The notes below the pieces were generated by a model. The model was not told the DNA's origin and did no database searches. It saw nothing but the letters and a program-made list of their open reading frames with translations. A DNA stretch of 49,215 nt. Source: an uncultured Thermomicrobiales bacterium. GTDB lineage: Bacteria > Chloroflexota > Chloroflexia > Thermomicrobiales > UBA6265. The stretch lies in contig CADCWG010000316.1 of assembly GCA_902806335.1 (NCBI GenBank), forward strand, positions 1 through 49,215, in the 5' to 3' direction. Positions 34,728 to 43,854 of this stretch are shown here, piece by piece. A program made the position numbers and the translations under genes. How positions within the stretch are numbered: position 1 is the stretch's first letter; the number at the start of each line of letters is the position of its first letter.

Positions 34728-35047
34728 CGTCCCCGGCGCCGGAGAGGCGGGGGACGCTGCGCCTCCAGGGCGGCGCGGCGACCAGACACCGAACTGGCGC
34801 TTCCCGTGCGGCGGCCGGGTGGCGGAGGACGAGACGGACGCGGTGGTGACCGGGTGACAGCTCCCCGTTTGTCTTGGGACCTCCAGCACGCAGGGACGCG
34901 CTCCGACGCCCTCCGGCGGTGCAGCCGTTCTGGTGCTCGCTCGGAACAGGACCGACGGTCGGGTCCTCGGTCAGAGAGAACCGACGTTCGGAGCGCGACG
35001 GCGGGCGGTCTCCCCGTGATCCTTGTCGGCCCGCCGCGGGACACAGG

Positions 35048-35075
35048 GCGGGGCGGCCCGATTGGGCCGCCCCGC
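35048..35075 (-). terminator. Hairpin ending the DUF3618 operon
   Basis: Perfect 12-bp stem GCGGGGCGGCCC / GGGCCGCCCCGC with a 4-nt loop, 36 bp after the operon's last stop codon. Confidence 0.65.
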
Positions 35076-35111
35076 GCTACTCGCTCGTCGCGCCGAGATG
35101 GGGATTGAAGG

Positions 35112-36380
35112 CTACTCCTGAGGCGTGAGGCCCTGGTACTTGGCCTCCTTCTCGGCGGCCTCGCCCACCTCCTCGACGACGTGCTGGACCTTCTCGATGG
35201 TCTGCTGCGTCGTCGTCTGGGCCTTGTCGATGAGGGTGTCGCGCGCCTCACCCAGGAGCTGGTTCTCGCGCTTCGTCTCGGGGACGGCCAACCCGACCGC
35301 GCCACCGACGGCGAGGGCGATCACCCCGACCGGGATCGGGTTCGTCTCCACCATCTGGCGGATCCGGCTCGGCACGTTCTGCACCGTCGAGGCGACCGAG
35401 CTGACGGTCTGGGACGTCTGGTCCGCCACCTTGCCCGCCGTCTCCTTGACCTCGCCGACCGCGGCCCCGACCGCCGCCTGGGTCTGGTGGGCGACGGTGC
35501 TGGCCGCGTCCTGTGCCTGGCCCGCGACGGAACTCGCGGCGTCCTGCGCCTGCCCGGCGACGGTGCTCGCCGTCTCCTGCGCCTGGGACGCCACCGAGCC
35601 GACGGTGCTCCCGATCTGGCCGGCGACCTGACCCGTCTTGTCCTGTGCCGCCGCTACGGCCGAGCCGACGTCGGGGGTGCTCGCCGACGAGGTGCCGGAC
35701 GCCGCGGAGGACGTCGACGACGACGAGGTCTGACCCTTGGAACCGGAGCCGCTCATGACGAGCCAGCTGATGCCGAGCCCCGTCAGCGCGGCGGGACCGG
35801 GATTCTGCTTGATCGTCGCGAGAACCGTCGAGCCGAAGCTCTTGGTCGTCTGGCTGCTGGTACTTGCCACGTGCTCTACCCTTCCTATCGTTGCGGCGCG
35901 GACCGATGCCTTCGCCTGGTCGGTGAGTTCTCTGACTGCCGCCTTCGCCTCGTCGATGGCGTGGTCCACGACCGCGAGGGCGGCGTCCCGCGCCTGGTCG
36001 GTCGCCTCGCTGGCCGCGCCCTTGGCCTCGTCGGCGAGGCGCTCGGGGGTGAGCCGCTCCTGGATCGCCTCGATGGTCTCGCTGAGGTCGGCGCGGGTCT
36101 GCTCGATCTGGCTCTCGACCCCAGCGGTGGATGTGTCCGCGCCACCCGTGGACGCGGGTGCCGACGCACCGCCGGGTACGAGGTCGGCGATACTCGACGA
36201 GGACCGGCTGGACTGATAGGACCCCGCGTGGGACGAGGCGTCCGAACTCGGCGAGCCCGAGGACGTGCTCGCCGCAGACGGTGTGCCCGACTGCGAGGAG
36301 CCGAGCGTATCGAAGCCGCCGCTGGTGCGGATGTCGTCGAACCCGCGCGGGTGCCTTACCCGATCTGTTCCTTCGCCCAC
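35112..36380 (-). CDS. DUF3618-domain protein with LEA-like 11-residue repeats
   Basis: A 422-residue protein of unknown function. The DUF3618 motif (IEQTRADLSETIEAIQERL) lies at about residues 88-130, followed by Ala-rich amphipathic helix. A membrane segment lies near 193-210 and a second near 343-365 (VGVIALAVGGAVGLAVP). Between them, at about 247-310, an 11-residue repeat TVAGQAQDAAS recurs several times, like LEA or apolipoprotein helices. No in-frame ATG serves the N-terminus. GTG 36380 is proposed because AAGGAGG lies 8 nt upstream, giving a 25-bp overlap with the holin-like gene. Last gene of a three-gene operon; an envelope or stress role is likely. Confidence 0.8.
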   Translation of the reverse strand: MGEGTDRVRHPRGFDDIRTSGGFDTLGSSQSGTPSAASTSSGSPSSDASSHAGSYQSSRSSSSIADLVPGGASAPASTGGADTSTAGVESQIEQTRADLSETIEAIQERLTPERLADEAKGAASEATDQARDAALAVVDHAIDEAKAAVRELTDQAKASVRAATIGRVEHVASTSSQTTKSFGSTVLATIKQNPGPAALTGLGISWLVMSGSGSKGQTSSSSTSSAASGTSSASTPDVGSAVAAAQDKTGQVAGQIGSTVGSVASQAQETASTVAGQAQDAASSVAGQAQDAASTVAHQTQAAVGAAVGEVKETAGKVADQTSQTVSSVASTVQNVPSRIRQMVETNPIPVGVIALAVGGAVGLAVPETKRENQLLGEARDTLIDKAQTTTQQTIEKVQHVVEEVGEAAEKEAKYQGLTPQE

Positions 36381-36751
36381 TCTCGATCCTCCTTGAGCGT
36401 CTCGACAGTTCGTCGCGGTGCCAGGTTGCCGCCCTTGAGGTCGCGGCGGGCTCGGTCCACGAGGAAGAGACCGAGCCCGACGACAACCAGCCCGACGAGG
36501 AGGGCGGCGAGCCAACCGGCGACACCGACGCGGTCGAGGCCCAGGATGAGCGCGGCCAGGAGGGCGAGGAACCCGGCGTAGGCGACCGCGCCGCCGACGA
36601 CCAGCGACGCGATGTCCTTGCCCGCGCGGGTCGCCTTCTCGCTCAGCTCGGTCCTGGCGAGCTCCACTTCCTGGCGGACAAGGGTGCTGGTCTCCTGGGC
36701 CAGCTCGGCGAACAGGTCGCCGAGAGAGCGATCGTCTCGCCCGGCTCCCAT
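36356..36751 (-). CDS. Holin-X family membrane protein (Phage_holin_3_6-like)
   Basis: A 131-residue protein. An N-terminal amphipathic helix (LGDLFAELAQETSTLVRQEV, then ELARTEL) leads into two transmembrane helices (about residues 48-70 and 78-97) and a C-terminal helix with TVETLKEDREWAKEQ. This is the pattern of the actinobacterial Holin-X superfamily, which despite its name is a chromosomal membrane protein of unknown role; no phage genes are near. Its ATG at 36751 overlaps the upstream stop as ATGA, and its stop overlaps the DUF3618 gene. Confidence 0.85.
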   Translation of the reverse strand: MGAGRDDRSLGDLFAELAQETSTLVRQEVELARTELSEKATRAGKDIASLVVGGAVAYAGFLALLAALILGLDRVGVAGWLAALLVGLVVVGLGLFLVDRARRDLKGGNLAPRRTVETLKEDREWAKEQIG

Positions 36752-37503
36752 CAGCGCTGCCCGCGCGTCTGTCCGACGTCAGCCGAGTCGAAGGGCACGT
36801 CGGCGATCGGATCGTCGATGCCGCCCTCGCCGACCGACGTCGGGTAGTCGAGGCCGCCGAGCGCCCCGTAGTCGGAGGTCACGTCGCCGGGGATGCCGGC
36901 TCCCGTCGAGACGTCGAGCTCGTCGAGGTACGAGGGGGCGTCGGCCACGCCATAGGCGGCGTCAGGCAGCGGCGGCAGCTCGGCATCCACCATGGACGGC
37001 GCCACGTCGCCCGTGGGCAGCGCGAGCACCTCGGCCTCACCGGAGGCGGTGCTGGAACCCGAACTCTCCTGCTGGCTGCTCGAGCTGCGGAAGAATCGGG
37101 TGCCGAGGAAGCCCAGCGTGGCCGCGCCGCCGAGGAAGAGCCCGGGGCGCTGGCGGGCGAAGTTCTGCGTCTCCGAGAGCAGCTGGGTCACGTCGCGCTC
37201 GCGCAGCGTTCCGGAGATCTGCTCGACCCGGTTCGCGAGGTCGTCAATCCCCTGGGCCGCGAGCGCCTTGTCCTGCTGGCGGACGGTGCCGCTGGCGGCG
37301 CGGAGCAGTTCGGCGACCATCCCGAGTCCCCCGGCGGCCTGGTCCTTCTGCTCACTGAGCCGGGTGGTCGCCTGGGTGCGGACCTGGTCGACGAGATGCG
37401 TCGCCGTCTCGGTGACCTCGGTCTTCGCCTGAGCGGCGGTCGCGCCGACATCGCCAGGCGCGGGGGTGGTGCTCGCCTGGTTCTCAGGGGACTGGGTACT
37501 CAT
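36751..37503 (-). CDS. Coiled-coil membrane protein, first gene of envelope-stress-like operon
   Basis: A 250-residue protein with a Thr/Ala-rich amphipathic N-terminal half (about residues 25-115, predicted helical), one hydrophobic segment GLFLGGAATLGFLGTRFF near 118-137, a Ser-rich linker, and an acidic, Asp/Gly-rich C-terminal tail. Similar proteins beside Holin-X and DUF3618 genes are sometimes labelled nutrient-deprivation-induced. I infer a tail-anchored or YqjD-like membrane protein. ATG 37503 has AAGGAGG about 8 nt upstream. It is joined to the next gene by an ATGA overlap. Confidence 0.75.
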   Translation of the reverse strand: MSTQSPENQASTTPAPGDVGATAAQAKTEVTETATHLVDQVRTQATTRLSEQKDQAAGGLGMVAELLRAASGTVRQQDKALAAQGIDDLANRVEQISGTLRERDVTQLLSETQNFARQRPGLFLGGAATLGFLGTRFFRSSSSQQESSGSSTASGEAEVLALPTGDVAPSMVDAELPPLPDAAYGVADAPSYLDELDVSTGAGIPGDVTSDYGALGGLDYPTSVGEGGIDDPIADVPFDSADVGQTRGQR

Positions 37504-37970
37504 CGTCGCTGCCTCCTTGGCCGTTAGACCACCCCAAGATCGACCCATTGGGACGGTTGATGCTGAGAAATGGATGCCAAAATGCGACCCGAACGAACTA
37601 GGGCGCACAGAGCCAACAGTAGTATGCAGAACACATGCCACGACCGATGCGAGGCAAACCTCACCGGAGAAGGGGGGCCGCGGGTCGGTGAGAGCCACCC
37701 GAGCCGCTTGGACTGAATCGGCCCCCACCCCTGGACGCGGCGGAAGAACGGAGAACCGCTTTCCCACGGTCGATTGTGCGGTAGCCGGCGCTCGGCGAGG
37801 ACGGGCACGAGGGACCGAAGGGACAGCGCGCGCACGACGGCGGCCCTCGGACCTGGACATGGCTGGACATGGGAGGATCGGCGGCGAGTAGTCCTGGAGA
37901 TCCGGCCCCCTTGTCAAAGCGTCTATCCCGTGGACGGGGTCGACCGCCGCTGCTATACTCTCGGGGCGAT
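37504..37970. other. Divergent intergenic region before the stress-type operon and tRNA-Gly
   Basis: About 470 bp with slightly lower GC just upstream of the operon (around 37540-37640). It holds the tRNA-Gly promoter; operon promoter elements were not pinned down. No gene is supported. Confidence 0.5.
37931..37959 (+). promoter_or_regulatory. Promoter of tRNA-Gly
   Basis: TGGACG, a 17-bp spacer, then TATACT, ending 11 bp before the tRNA start. Confidence 0.75.
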
Positions 37971-38046
37971 GCGGGTGTAACTCAGTTGGTAGAGTGTCTG
38001 CTTCCCAAGCAGAATGTCGTGGGTTCGAGTCCCATCACCCGCTCCA
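37971..38046 (+). tRNA. tRNA-Gly(CCC)
   Basis: Acceptor GCGGGTG/CACCCGC, anticodon stem TCTGC/GCAGA with loop TTCCCAA (anticodon CCC), T-loop TTCGAGT, discriminator T. It is the only tRNA here followed directly by an encoded CCA. Confidence 0.96.
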
Positions 38047-38668
38047 CCCCCTTCGACCTCGGGACCCCTAGGCGCAGCCACCTCCCACGACCAACTCAGC
38101 GTTCTGCCTCGATGTAGTCCGGGCATTAGGCTCGGCGTGCGCCGGGCGAAATGTCCGTGCATCGCCGGCGGGACCTCCGCGACCCGTCGGGTCGTGCGTC
38201 GTGTCGGCGCGTCGTCGGCGAAGGCCGCCGCTCCTTCGGCCGCACGGGCGCCGCGTGGTGGCCCTACGCGGGCTCCATTGATAGTCGAGACCACGAGGGC
38301 CGACAAAAATACTCCCGATCCACGAGACATCGATCGAGGGGCCGGCCCCGGAGTCCCGTTGCGTCTTCGGTCGCCCGGGCCGGTTGGTGACGACCAGTGT
38401 CCAACCTGGGCCTGAGGCTGCCAGCGGGAAGTATTCCGCGAGGAACGGTCGGGTAAGCCCGGCAAGGTCGTCGACGATCGCGCCCACAAGGCGGGGACTG
38501 ACGTCCCCGGACCCCGAGTCGACCGGGTTCTGCAGGGCGAGTGATGGGCTCCGGTCCCGGTCCGATGTTCGGGGCAGAAGCGGAGCCCTGCTAACCGACC
38601 CCGAATAGGTGCCTCGTGGCGCCCGCGAGGTCCTCGCGCCGCACCCCGGTTGGTCGCCGACTCAACTA
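38047..38668. other. Gene-free region between tRNA-Gly and the EamA transporter
   Basis: About 620 bp. It contains GCCGGGCGAA (near 38141), the left arm of repeat module B without a paired right arm. A minus-strand open frame at 38068-38487 looks protein-like only over its first 70 codons; see the rejected items. Confidence 0.5.
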
Positions 38669-39685
38669 CTACGGCTCATCTCCGGCGGCGTGTGGCGCCC
38701 GGCGTCCCGTCCGCGAGAGCACCAGCCCGGCGAGCACCAGCGCCGCTCCGAGCACCTTGGCCGGGCCGAACCCCTCGCCGAGCGCCACCGCGGAGAGGCC
38801 GCCGCTGAGGACGGGCACCAGCAGGCCGGACCCGGTCGCCGCCGCGGCGCCCCGGCGGGCGATCGCCCAGTTCCAGAGCATGTACGCCACGTAGCTGGGC
38901 AGGACGACCATGTAGGCGATGCCACCCCACGCCGCCGCGGAGACGTCGCCCCAATCCTGGGCGAGCGCCGCCGGCGTGCCGATGGCGAGCAGCGGCAGGC
39001 TGCCGAGCAGCAAGGCGTAGGCGGTCTGCGTCTCCGGCGGGTAGGCGGCCACCAGCGGCCGGTTGACGATCCCGTAGACAGCGAACGCGAGGGCCGCCCC
39101 CAGGCTCAGGGCGTCCCCGAGTAGGGTCCCGCCGTCCCCCCGCTTGTCGAGCAGGAAGACCAGCACCCCGACGGCCGCGAGCCCCAGGCCGAGCCAGCCC
39201 CGGAACGGCGTCGGCTCGCCGATGCCCGCCAGGATCAGGACGGTGAAGATGGGCACCATCGCGATCAGCAGCGACGAGGAGAAGGCGGACGTCCGCTCGA
39301 GGCCGAGCGCGTAGCCGATCTGGTAGAGGGTGTAGCCGCTGAGGCCGGCGGCGGCGAACCGCCCGAGGTCCGCCCGCCGCACCCCCCTCGCCGCGCCGCG
39401 CCGACGGACGAAGAGGACGGCGAAGGCGAGCAGGGTCATCAGGGCGAAGCGGACGAAGACGAACGCCAGGGGGGTCACCTCGGCGAACGCCGCCTTGGTG
39501 ACGACGAAGCCCGAGGCCCAGAGCCCGACCACGACCGCCTGGGCCAGTTCCGGCCCGATCGCCGCGACCGACCCGCCGCCCTTCGCCGCCCGAGCGTCGC
39601 CGGAGCCTGTCTTCGCCGCCACCCGCGCCGCCACCCTTCCCGCCTGCCTGCTGCCTCGGCGGCCCACCATACCCCGTTGGTTCAC
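38669..39685 (-). CDS. EamA/DMT-superfamily transporter
   Basis: An integral membrane protein of 338 residues with about ten hydrophobic helices in two EamA repeats (about residues 45-180 and 190-325). Typical DMT signatures are VVVGLWASGFVVTKAAF at the start of repeat one, RFALMTLLAF, and GLLVPVLSGGLSAVALGEG at the end of repeat two. Members export amino acids or other metabolites; the substrate here is unknown. The start is uncertain: the frame opens with GTG at 39685 and ATG 39670 follows, neither with a good ribosome site. The basic 40-residue leader is probably cytoplasmic or not translated. It is not obviously in an operon. Confidence 0.88.
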   Translation of the reverse strand: MNQRGMVGRRGSRQAGRVAARVAAKTGSGDARAAKGGGSVAAIGPELAQAVVVGLWASGFVVTKAAFAEVTPLAFVFVRFALMTLLAFAVLFVRRRGAARGVRRADLGRFAAAGLSGYTLYQIGYALGLERTSAFSSSLLIAMVPIFTVLILAGIGEPTPFRGWLGLGLAAVGVLVFLLDKRGDGGTLLGDALSLGAALAFAVYGIVNRPLVAAYPPETQTAYALLLGSLPLLAIGTPAALAQDWGDVSAAAWGGIAYMVVLPSYVAYMLWNWAIARRGAAAATGSGLLVPVLSGGLSAVALGEGFGPAKVLGAALVLAGLVLSRTGRRAPHAAGDEP

Positions 39686-40626
39686 CGTCCCGCCGCTCTG
39701 CCGCGGCGAGGAGCGGCGCCCGATGCCGAGGCCATCCTTCGTCCCGTCGCGCCGTCGTGACCGCGCTCACGGGCGCCGTGATCCCGGAGGTGATGTCAGC
39801 GTCTCTCGGGCGCGCCGCGCCGGGTCCCGGTCCGGTGCCATTCGGGCTGCCGGTCGACCCACCGAAGGGACAGCGTCTCGAATCGGTGTCCGCGTGGATT
39901 GGAACGCTTCGAAGCGTGCTGGGATCCGGCGGCAACCGCGTGCCGCGGTACGTCGGGGTAGGCCGGCACGCGCTTCTGTCCAGGCGAGACACGGCTCGTG
40001 CGCGGACCGCTCCCAGCGATCCCCGATCGTGGGAAGGACGGACGCCCAAGGGCGAGGGCCGAACTTCACGGTGCGGCGCTCGTCGTCCGCACGCTGAGGG
40101 ACACGGATAGCGGACACCGTGGAGGACGCCCGAGTTCCGTCCGGCTAGCGGCCCGTGGGTAGCGCCGACCTTCCTCGCGGCGACGAGCGCCCGAGTGCGA
40201 TGGCCGGCCGGCGGACGTGTCGCGAGCATCCGCCGCTGACAGTGTGGACCGCCGGCCTGACCACTCCGTCGGCACTGCACCACGTGCGGGAGTCGCCACC
40301 CAGCTAAGGCACAGCGACCCTTCGTCAGGACCGGACGCTCGACGCGAATGTCGGCCCATTGGAGCCCGCTTCATCACCGGCCGACGAAGGGGTGGACCCC
40401 GCGAAGTTCCAGTACCGCCCCGGGAGGCAGCTGGGAATGCGGTGGTGAGTTCTGAGAAGCGGCTACAGCCGTTGCTCTGTGCGGGAGGGCTGGCCAGCGT
40501 TCAAGGGGCGACGGCGGCCGGCGTAGGGCTGGTTCGATGACCGATGGCGGCCCATATCCCCGGCCAACTCGCGGGCGTCGCCGCATTCAGAACTTGGACT
40601 CGCTGAACATCTGTGAGATATCGAGT
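39686..40626. other. Long gene-free block
   Basis: About 940 bp between the transporter and the 3' end of the SARP regulator. Open frames here have random-looking composition. A perfect 14-bp palindrome, ACGCTTCGAAGCGT, lies at 39904-39917. No RNA gene or repeat copy was recognised. Confidence 0.5.
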
Positions 40627-43600
40627 TCAACGTGAGTCCGCTCCGATCACGGCGGTTGAGGGCTCACGCCGCTCGCCGACAACGGCGACTGGCGCTGCCG
40701 GCGCCTCAACGGGAACCAGTTCATCCGCGAGCGCGACGAGCGTATCGAGCGGAAGCGTCCGCCCGGTCGCCCAGTCCGCGCCGAACGCCGCCTGGTCGCG
40801 GGCGCCGGACTGCGCGGCCGCCAGGTGCCGCTGGTAGGTCGCGCGCTCGGCCGGGAGGATAGGCACCCCGATCTGCTCTCGAAGGGCCTCCGCCGCGCCA
40901 AACATCCTGGCGGCGATGTCGGGCCGTCCGCGCATCGCCGCCGGTCCGGTCAGGCCCTCGAGGCACCACGCCATGCCCCGCCTGTCTCCGCTCTGGTGGA
41001 ACAGGAGGAGGCCCTCCGCGAGCAACCCGGCGGCCCTGGGGTCATAGCTCTCGTGCTGGACCAGGGATCCCAGGATGAAGAGCGCGGTCGCCGCCGAGCG
41101 CCTGTCGCCGACCTCCCGCGAGCGCGCCAGGCCTTCGCTAGCGATGGCGACCGCCCGATCGAGGTCACCGTCGGCCCTGAGCGCCTCGCCGAGGTTGGCC
41201 AGCACGATGGCGGTGATCGGCCGGTCACCCAGGGACCGCCACAGGGCCAGGGACTGGCCGAACAGGTCCGAAGCCTCGCGATATTGCTCCTGATAGAAGG
41301 CCTGGACACCGAGGTTGTTGAGGACCCGTCCCGCCCCGTGGCGATCGCCTAAGCGGCGGAACAGCGCGAGGCTCCGCTCATGGAGCTCCCTCGATCGCGC
41401 GTAGTCCCCGCGTTCGGCCGCGTTGAGTGCCCGTCCGTTGAGCGCGTCGGCGATGCCCGGCCGGTCGGCAAGCGCCTCGTAGAGTGCGAGCGCCCGGTCG
41501 TTGAGCTCGCCGGCGCGCTCGTAGTCGCCCCGACCCCGCGCGACGCTCTCGAGCATGCTGAGGGCCCGCGCCACCAGGCGCTGGTTGCCAAGCGTCTGCC
41601 CGTCCTCGAGCGCCGCGTTCAGGTGAGTTACGGCCGGGTCGAAGTCGCCCTGCGCATAGGCGAGGGTCCCGGCCCCGAGGAGCGCCTTGGCGCGGGCGGC
41701 GGATGGGGCGACGCTCCCGATCGCGAGGGCGCGATCCAGCCATGCTCGCCCCTCGCCGAGGTAGCCGGTCATCCGCCAGAATCTCGTCAACGCCCCACTC
41801 AGTCCCTGGGCCGTCGCGGCGTCCTCCCGCGCGCAGGCCCAGCCCAGGGCGGCGCGGAAGTTGTCGTGCTCGGCCTCCAGCCGGTCCCGCCAGGAGATCT
41901 GGTCGGCCTTGAAGAGGTGGGGCTCCGCTTCCTCCGCGACCGCGATCAGGTACGCGGCATAGGCGCGCCGAACCCGGTCCTCCTCCCCACTCGCCGCTAG
42001 TTGCTCCGACCCGAACTCGAGGACCGTCTCCAGCATCCCGTAGCGCGGTCCTCCGTCGCCCTCCTCCGACCTCAGAAGACTCTTGTCGGTCAGAGCCCAC
42101 ACGGCGTCAGCGATCGCGACCCCGAGGTGCCCCGCGGCGGGGCAGACGGCCTCCGCCGCCTCCAGCGTGAACCCGCCCGCGAAGACCGCGAGCCGGCGGT
42201 AGAGCACCTGCTCCGCGGCGCCGAGGAGGTCGTGGCTCCAGGCGATGGCGTCGCGGAGCGTCCGTTGCCGCTCCGGCAGGTCGCGCGGGCCACCGGTCAG
42301 CAGGGGGAGCCGCCGTTCTAGGCGAGGCAGGAGATCCGTGGGCGTCAGGTGGCGGCTGCGGGCGGCCGCGAGCTCGATCGCGAGCGGCAGTCCGTCCAGA
42401 CGCGCGCAGAGCGCGCCAACCGCGGCGGCGTTCGCGTCGGTGAGGACGAAGTCTGGCCGGGCGGCGCGAGCGCGTTCGACGAACAGCGCCGCGGCCGCGT
42501 ACCGACCCACGGTCTCCGCACCGAGGCGACCCACGGACCCGCTGGGTCCCGCCGGGGGCACCGCCAGCGGCGGCGTGCTCCAGACATGCTCGGCCCGGAG
42601 GTGGAGCGGCTCCCGGCTGGTCGCGAGGACCTTCAGGCGACGGCAACCGGCGAGCAAGGTCGCGATCTCGTCCGCGACGTCAACGACCTGTTCGAGGTTG
42701 TCCAGGACGAGCAACAGGTCCCGGTCGTGAAGTGCCTCGCCGAGCGTCTCGACAGCGGAGCGTCCCTGGCCTTCTTGCACCCCCAGGCTGCGCGCGATCG
42801 AGGGCAGGACGAGATCGGCCTGGCGAACCGCCGCCAGCGGGACAAAGCAGACCCCGTCCGTGAACTCGTCAGCGGCTTGGCGCGCCGCCTCCAGGGCCAG
42901 CCGCGTCTTCCCGATGCCCGCCGGACCGGTCACGGTGACGAGGCGGACGTCCGGGTCAAGGAGGAGGTCCTGGAGGGACTCGAGTTCGCGACCCCGCCCT
43001 ATCAGCGGGGTCGGCGGCGTGGGGAGGTTATCCAGACGGACCGCGGGCGCCGCCGTTACGGACGGTCGCGACGCGATGGGGACCGCGGCACGGATCTCGT
43101 TTGCCAGCGCGACCGTCTCCACGGCTGGCTCGACGCCCATCTCGGTCCGCAGGGCACCGGCACAGCGCTCGAACTGGCCGAGTGCATCGTCGCGCCGCCC
43201 AGCCGCGGCGAGCGCCCGCATCAGCAGACGATACACGGGCTCGTCGGTGGGGTCCGCGAACAGCAGCCGCTCGAGCGCCGGAACCTCCGCCAGCGGCCGA
43301 GCCGCCAGTTCAGATTCCGCGAGTTCGAGCACCGCCCGTCGAAAGGCGAGCCGCAGGCGCTCCCGACGAGCGACGGGCCAGTCGAGGTACGGCTCGTCGG
43401 CGAGGAGATCGCCGCCGTAGAGCGCGACCGCCTCCCGGAGACGCTCCTGCCGGTCCTCCTGCGTGATAGCCGCCGCGGCCAGCGCGGCCTCGAAGGCGTC
43501 GACGTCCACCCAGGCGACGGTATCCGGGCGGAGCCGCACGGTGTCTCTCGACAGGTCGACGTAGGCCGACGTCCGGCCGGCGCGGAGATCCGGCTCGAGC

Positions 43601-43854
43601 ACTCTTCGCAGGGCGTGCAGCGCCACGTAGAGGGCGTTGAGCGCGTTCTCGGCCGGGACATCTGGCCAGAGCAGATCGAGCACCTGGTCGCGGGGAAGAC
43701 GGTAGCCGGGCGTGGCCAGCAGCAGGAGGAAGAGCGAGCGCGGGGCACGCCGTAACCATGCGTCGTCTGGGAGCGGCCGGTCACCAAGTGACAGCCGAAC
43801 CTGCCCCAGCAGGGATGCGCGGATCGTGTGCTTGGGGACAGTCGATTCGTCCAT
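40627..43854 (-). CDS. SARP/AfsR-type regulator: BTAD, NB-ARC-like ATPase and TPR domains
   Basis: A 1075-residue multidomain regulator. The N-terminal region (about 1-95) resembles a short winged-helix DNA-binding domain (RRAPRSLFLLLLATPGYRLP, DQVLDLLWPD). A BTAD all-helical domain follows (to about 265). Next is a STAND/NB-ARC ATPase with Walker A GPAGIGKT at 310-317, Walker B LLLVLDNLEQV, and LATSREPL. A winged/helical segment and at least seven TPR-like repeats fill the C-terminal half, recognisable as A..LNGRALNAAERGDY and VLNNLGVQAFY. Such proteins switch on transcription when ATP and ligand-bound. ATG 43854 has CAGGTGG upstream. It is divergent from a glycosyltransferase across 0.9 kb. 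Confidence 0.88.
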   Translation of the reverse strand: MDESTVPKHTIRASLLGQVRLSLGDRPLPDDAWLRRAPRSLFLLLLATPGYRLPRDQVLDLLWPDVPAENALNALYVALHALRRVLEPDLRAGRTSAYVDLSRDTVRLRPDTVAWVDVDAFEAALAAAAITQEDRQERLREAVALYGGDLLADEPYLDWPVARRERLRLAFRRAVLELAESELAARPLAEVPALERLLFADPTDEPVYRLLMRALAAAGRRDDALGQFERCAGALRTEMGVEPAVETVALANEIRAAVPIASRPSVTAAPAVRLDNLPTPPTPLIGRGRELESLQDLLLDPDVRLVTVTGPAGIGKTRLALEAARQAADEFTDGVCFVPLAAVRQADLVLPSIARSLGVQEGQGRSAVETLGEALHDRDLLLVLDNLEQVVDVADEIATLLAGCRRLKVLATSREPLHLRAEHVWSTPPLAVPPAGPSGSVGRLGAETVGRYAAAALFVERARAARPDFVLTDANAAAVGALCARLDGLPLAIELAAARSRHLTPTDLLPRLERRLPLLTGGPRDLPERQRTLRDAIAWSHDLLGAAEQVLYRRLAVFAGGFTLEAAEAVCPAAGHLGVAIADAVWALTDKSLLRSEEGDGGPRYGMLETVLEFGSEQLAASGEEDRVRRAYAAYLIAVAEEAEPHLFKADQISWRDRLEAEHDNFRAALGWACAREDAATAQGLSGALTRFWRMTGYLGEGRAWLDRALAIGSVAPSAARAKALLGAGTLAYAQGDFDPAVTHLNAALEDGQTLGNQRLVARALSMLESVARGRGDYERAGELNDRALALYEALADRPGIADALNGRALNAAERGDYARSRELHERSLALFRRLGDRHGAGRVLNNLGVQAFYQEQYREASDLFGQSLALWRSLGDRPITAIVLANLGEALRADGDLDRAVAIASEGLARSREVGDRRSAATALFILGSLVQHESYDPRAAGLLAEGLLLFHQSGDRRGMAWCLEGLTGPAAMRGRPDIAARMFGAAEALREQIGVPILPAERATYQRHLAAAQSGARDQAAFGADWATGRTLPLDTLVALADELVPVEAPAAPVAVVGERREPSTAVIGADSR

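Larger units (their letters stand above)
34686..35111. other. Gene-free region upstream of tRNA-Ala(CGC)
   Basis: About 425 bp containing the tRNA promoter and, at the far end, the terminator hairpin of the DUF3618 operon. No coding sequence is supported. Confidence 0.55.

Noticed and set aside
36356-36751. Prophage lysis gene (holin)
   Set aside because: The protein matches the chromosomal Holin-X family and there are no other phage genes nearby.
38068-38487. Minus-strand open frame whose first 70 codons look protein-like (GAIVDDLAGLTRPFLAEYF)
   Set aside because: The second half is Arg/Thr-rich and random-looking, there is no ribosome site, and no family is recognised. It could be a decayed gene remnant, but the sequence alone does not support that.
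39904-39917. 14-bp palindrome ACGCTTCGAAGCGT as an operator
   Set aside because: A single occurrence with no adjacent promoter or regulator gene; it is kept only as a note in the region entry.
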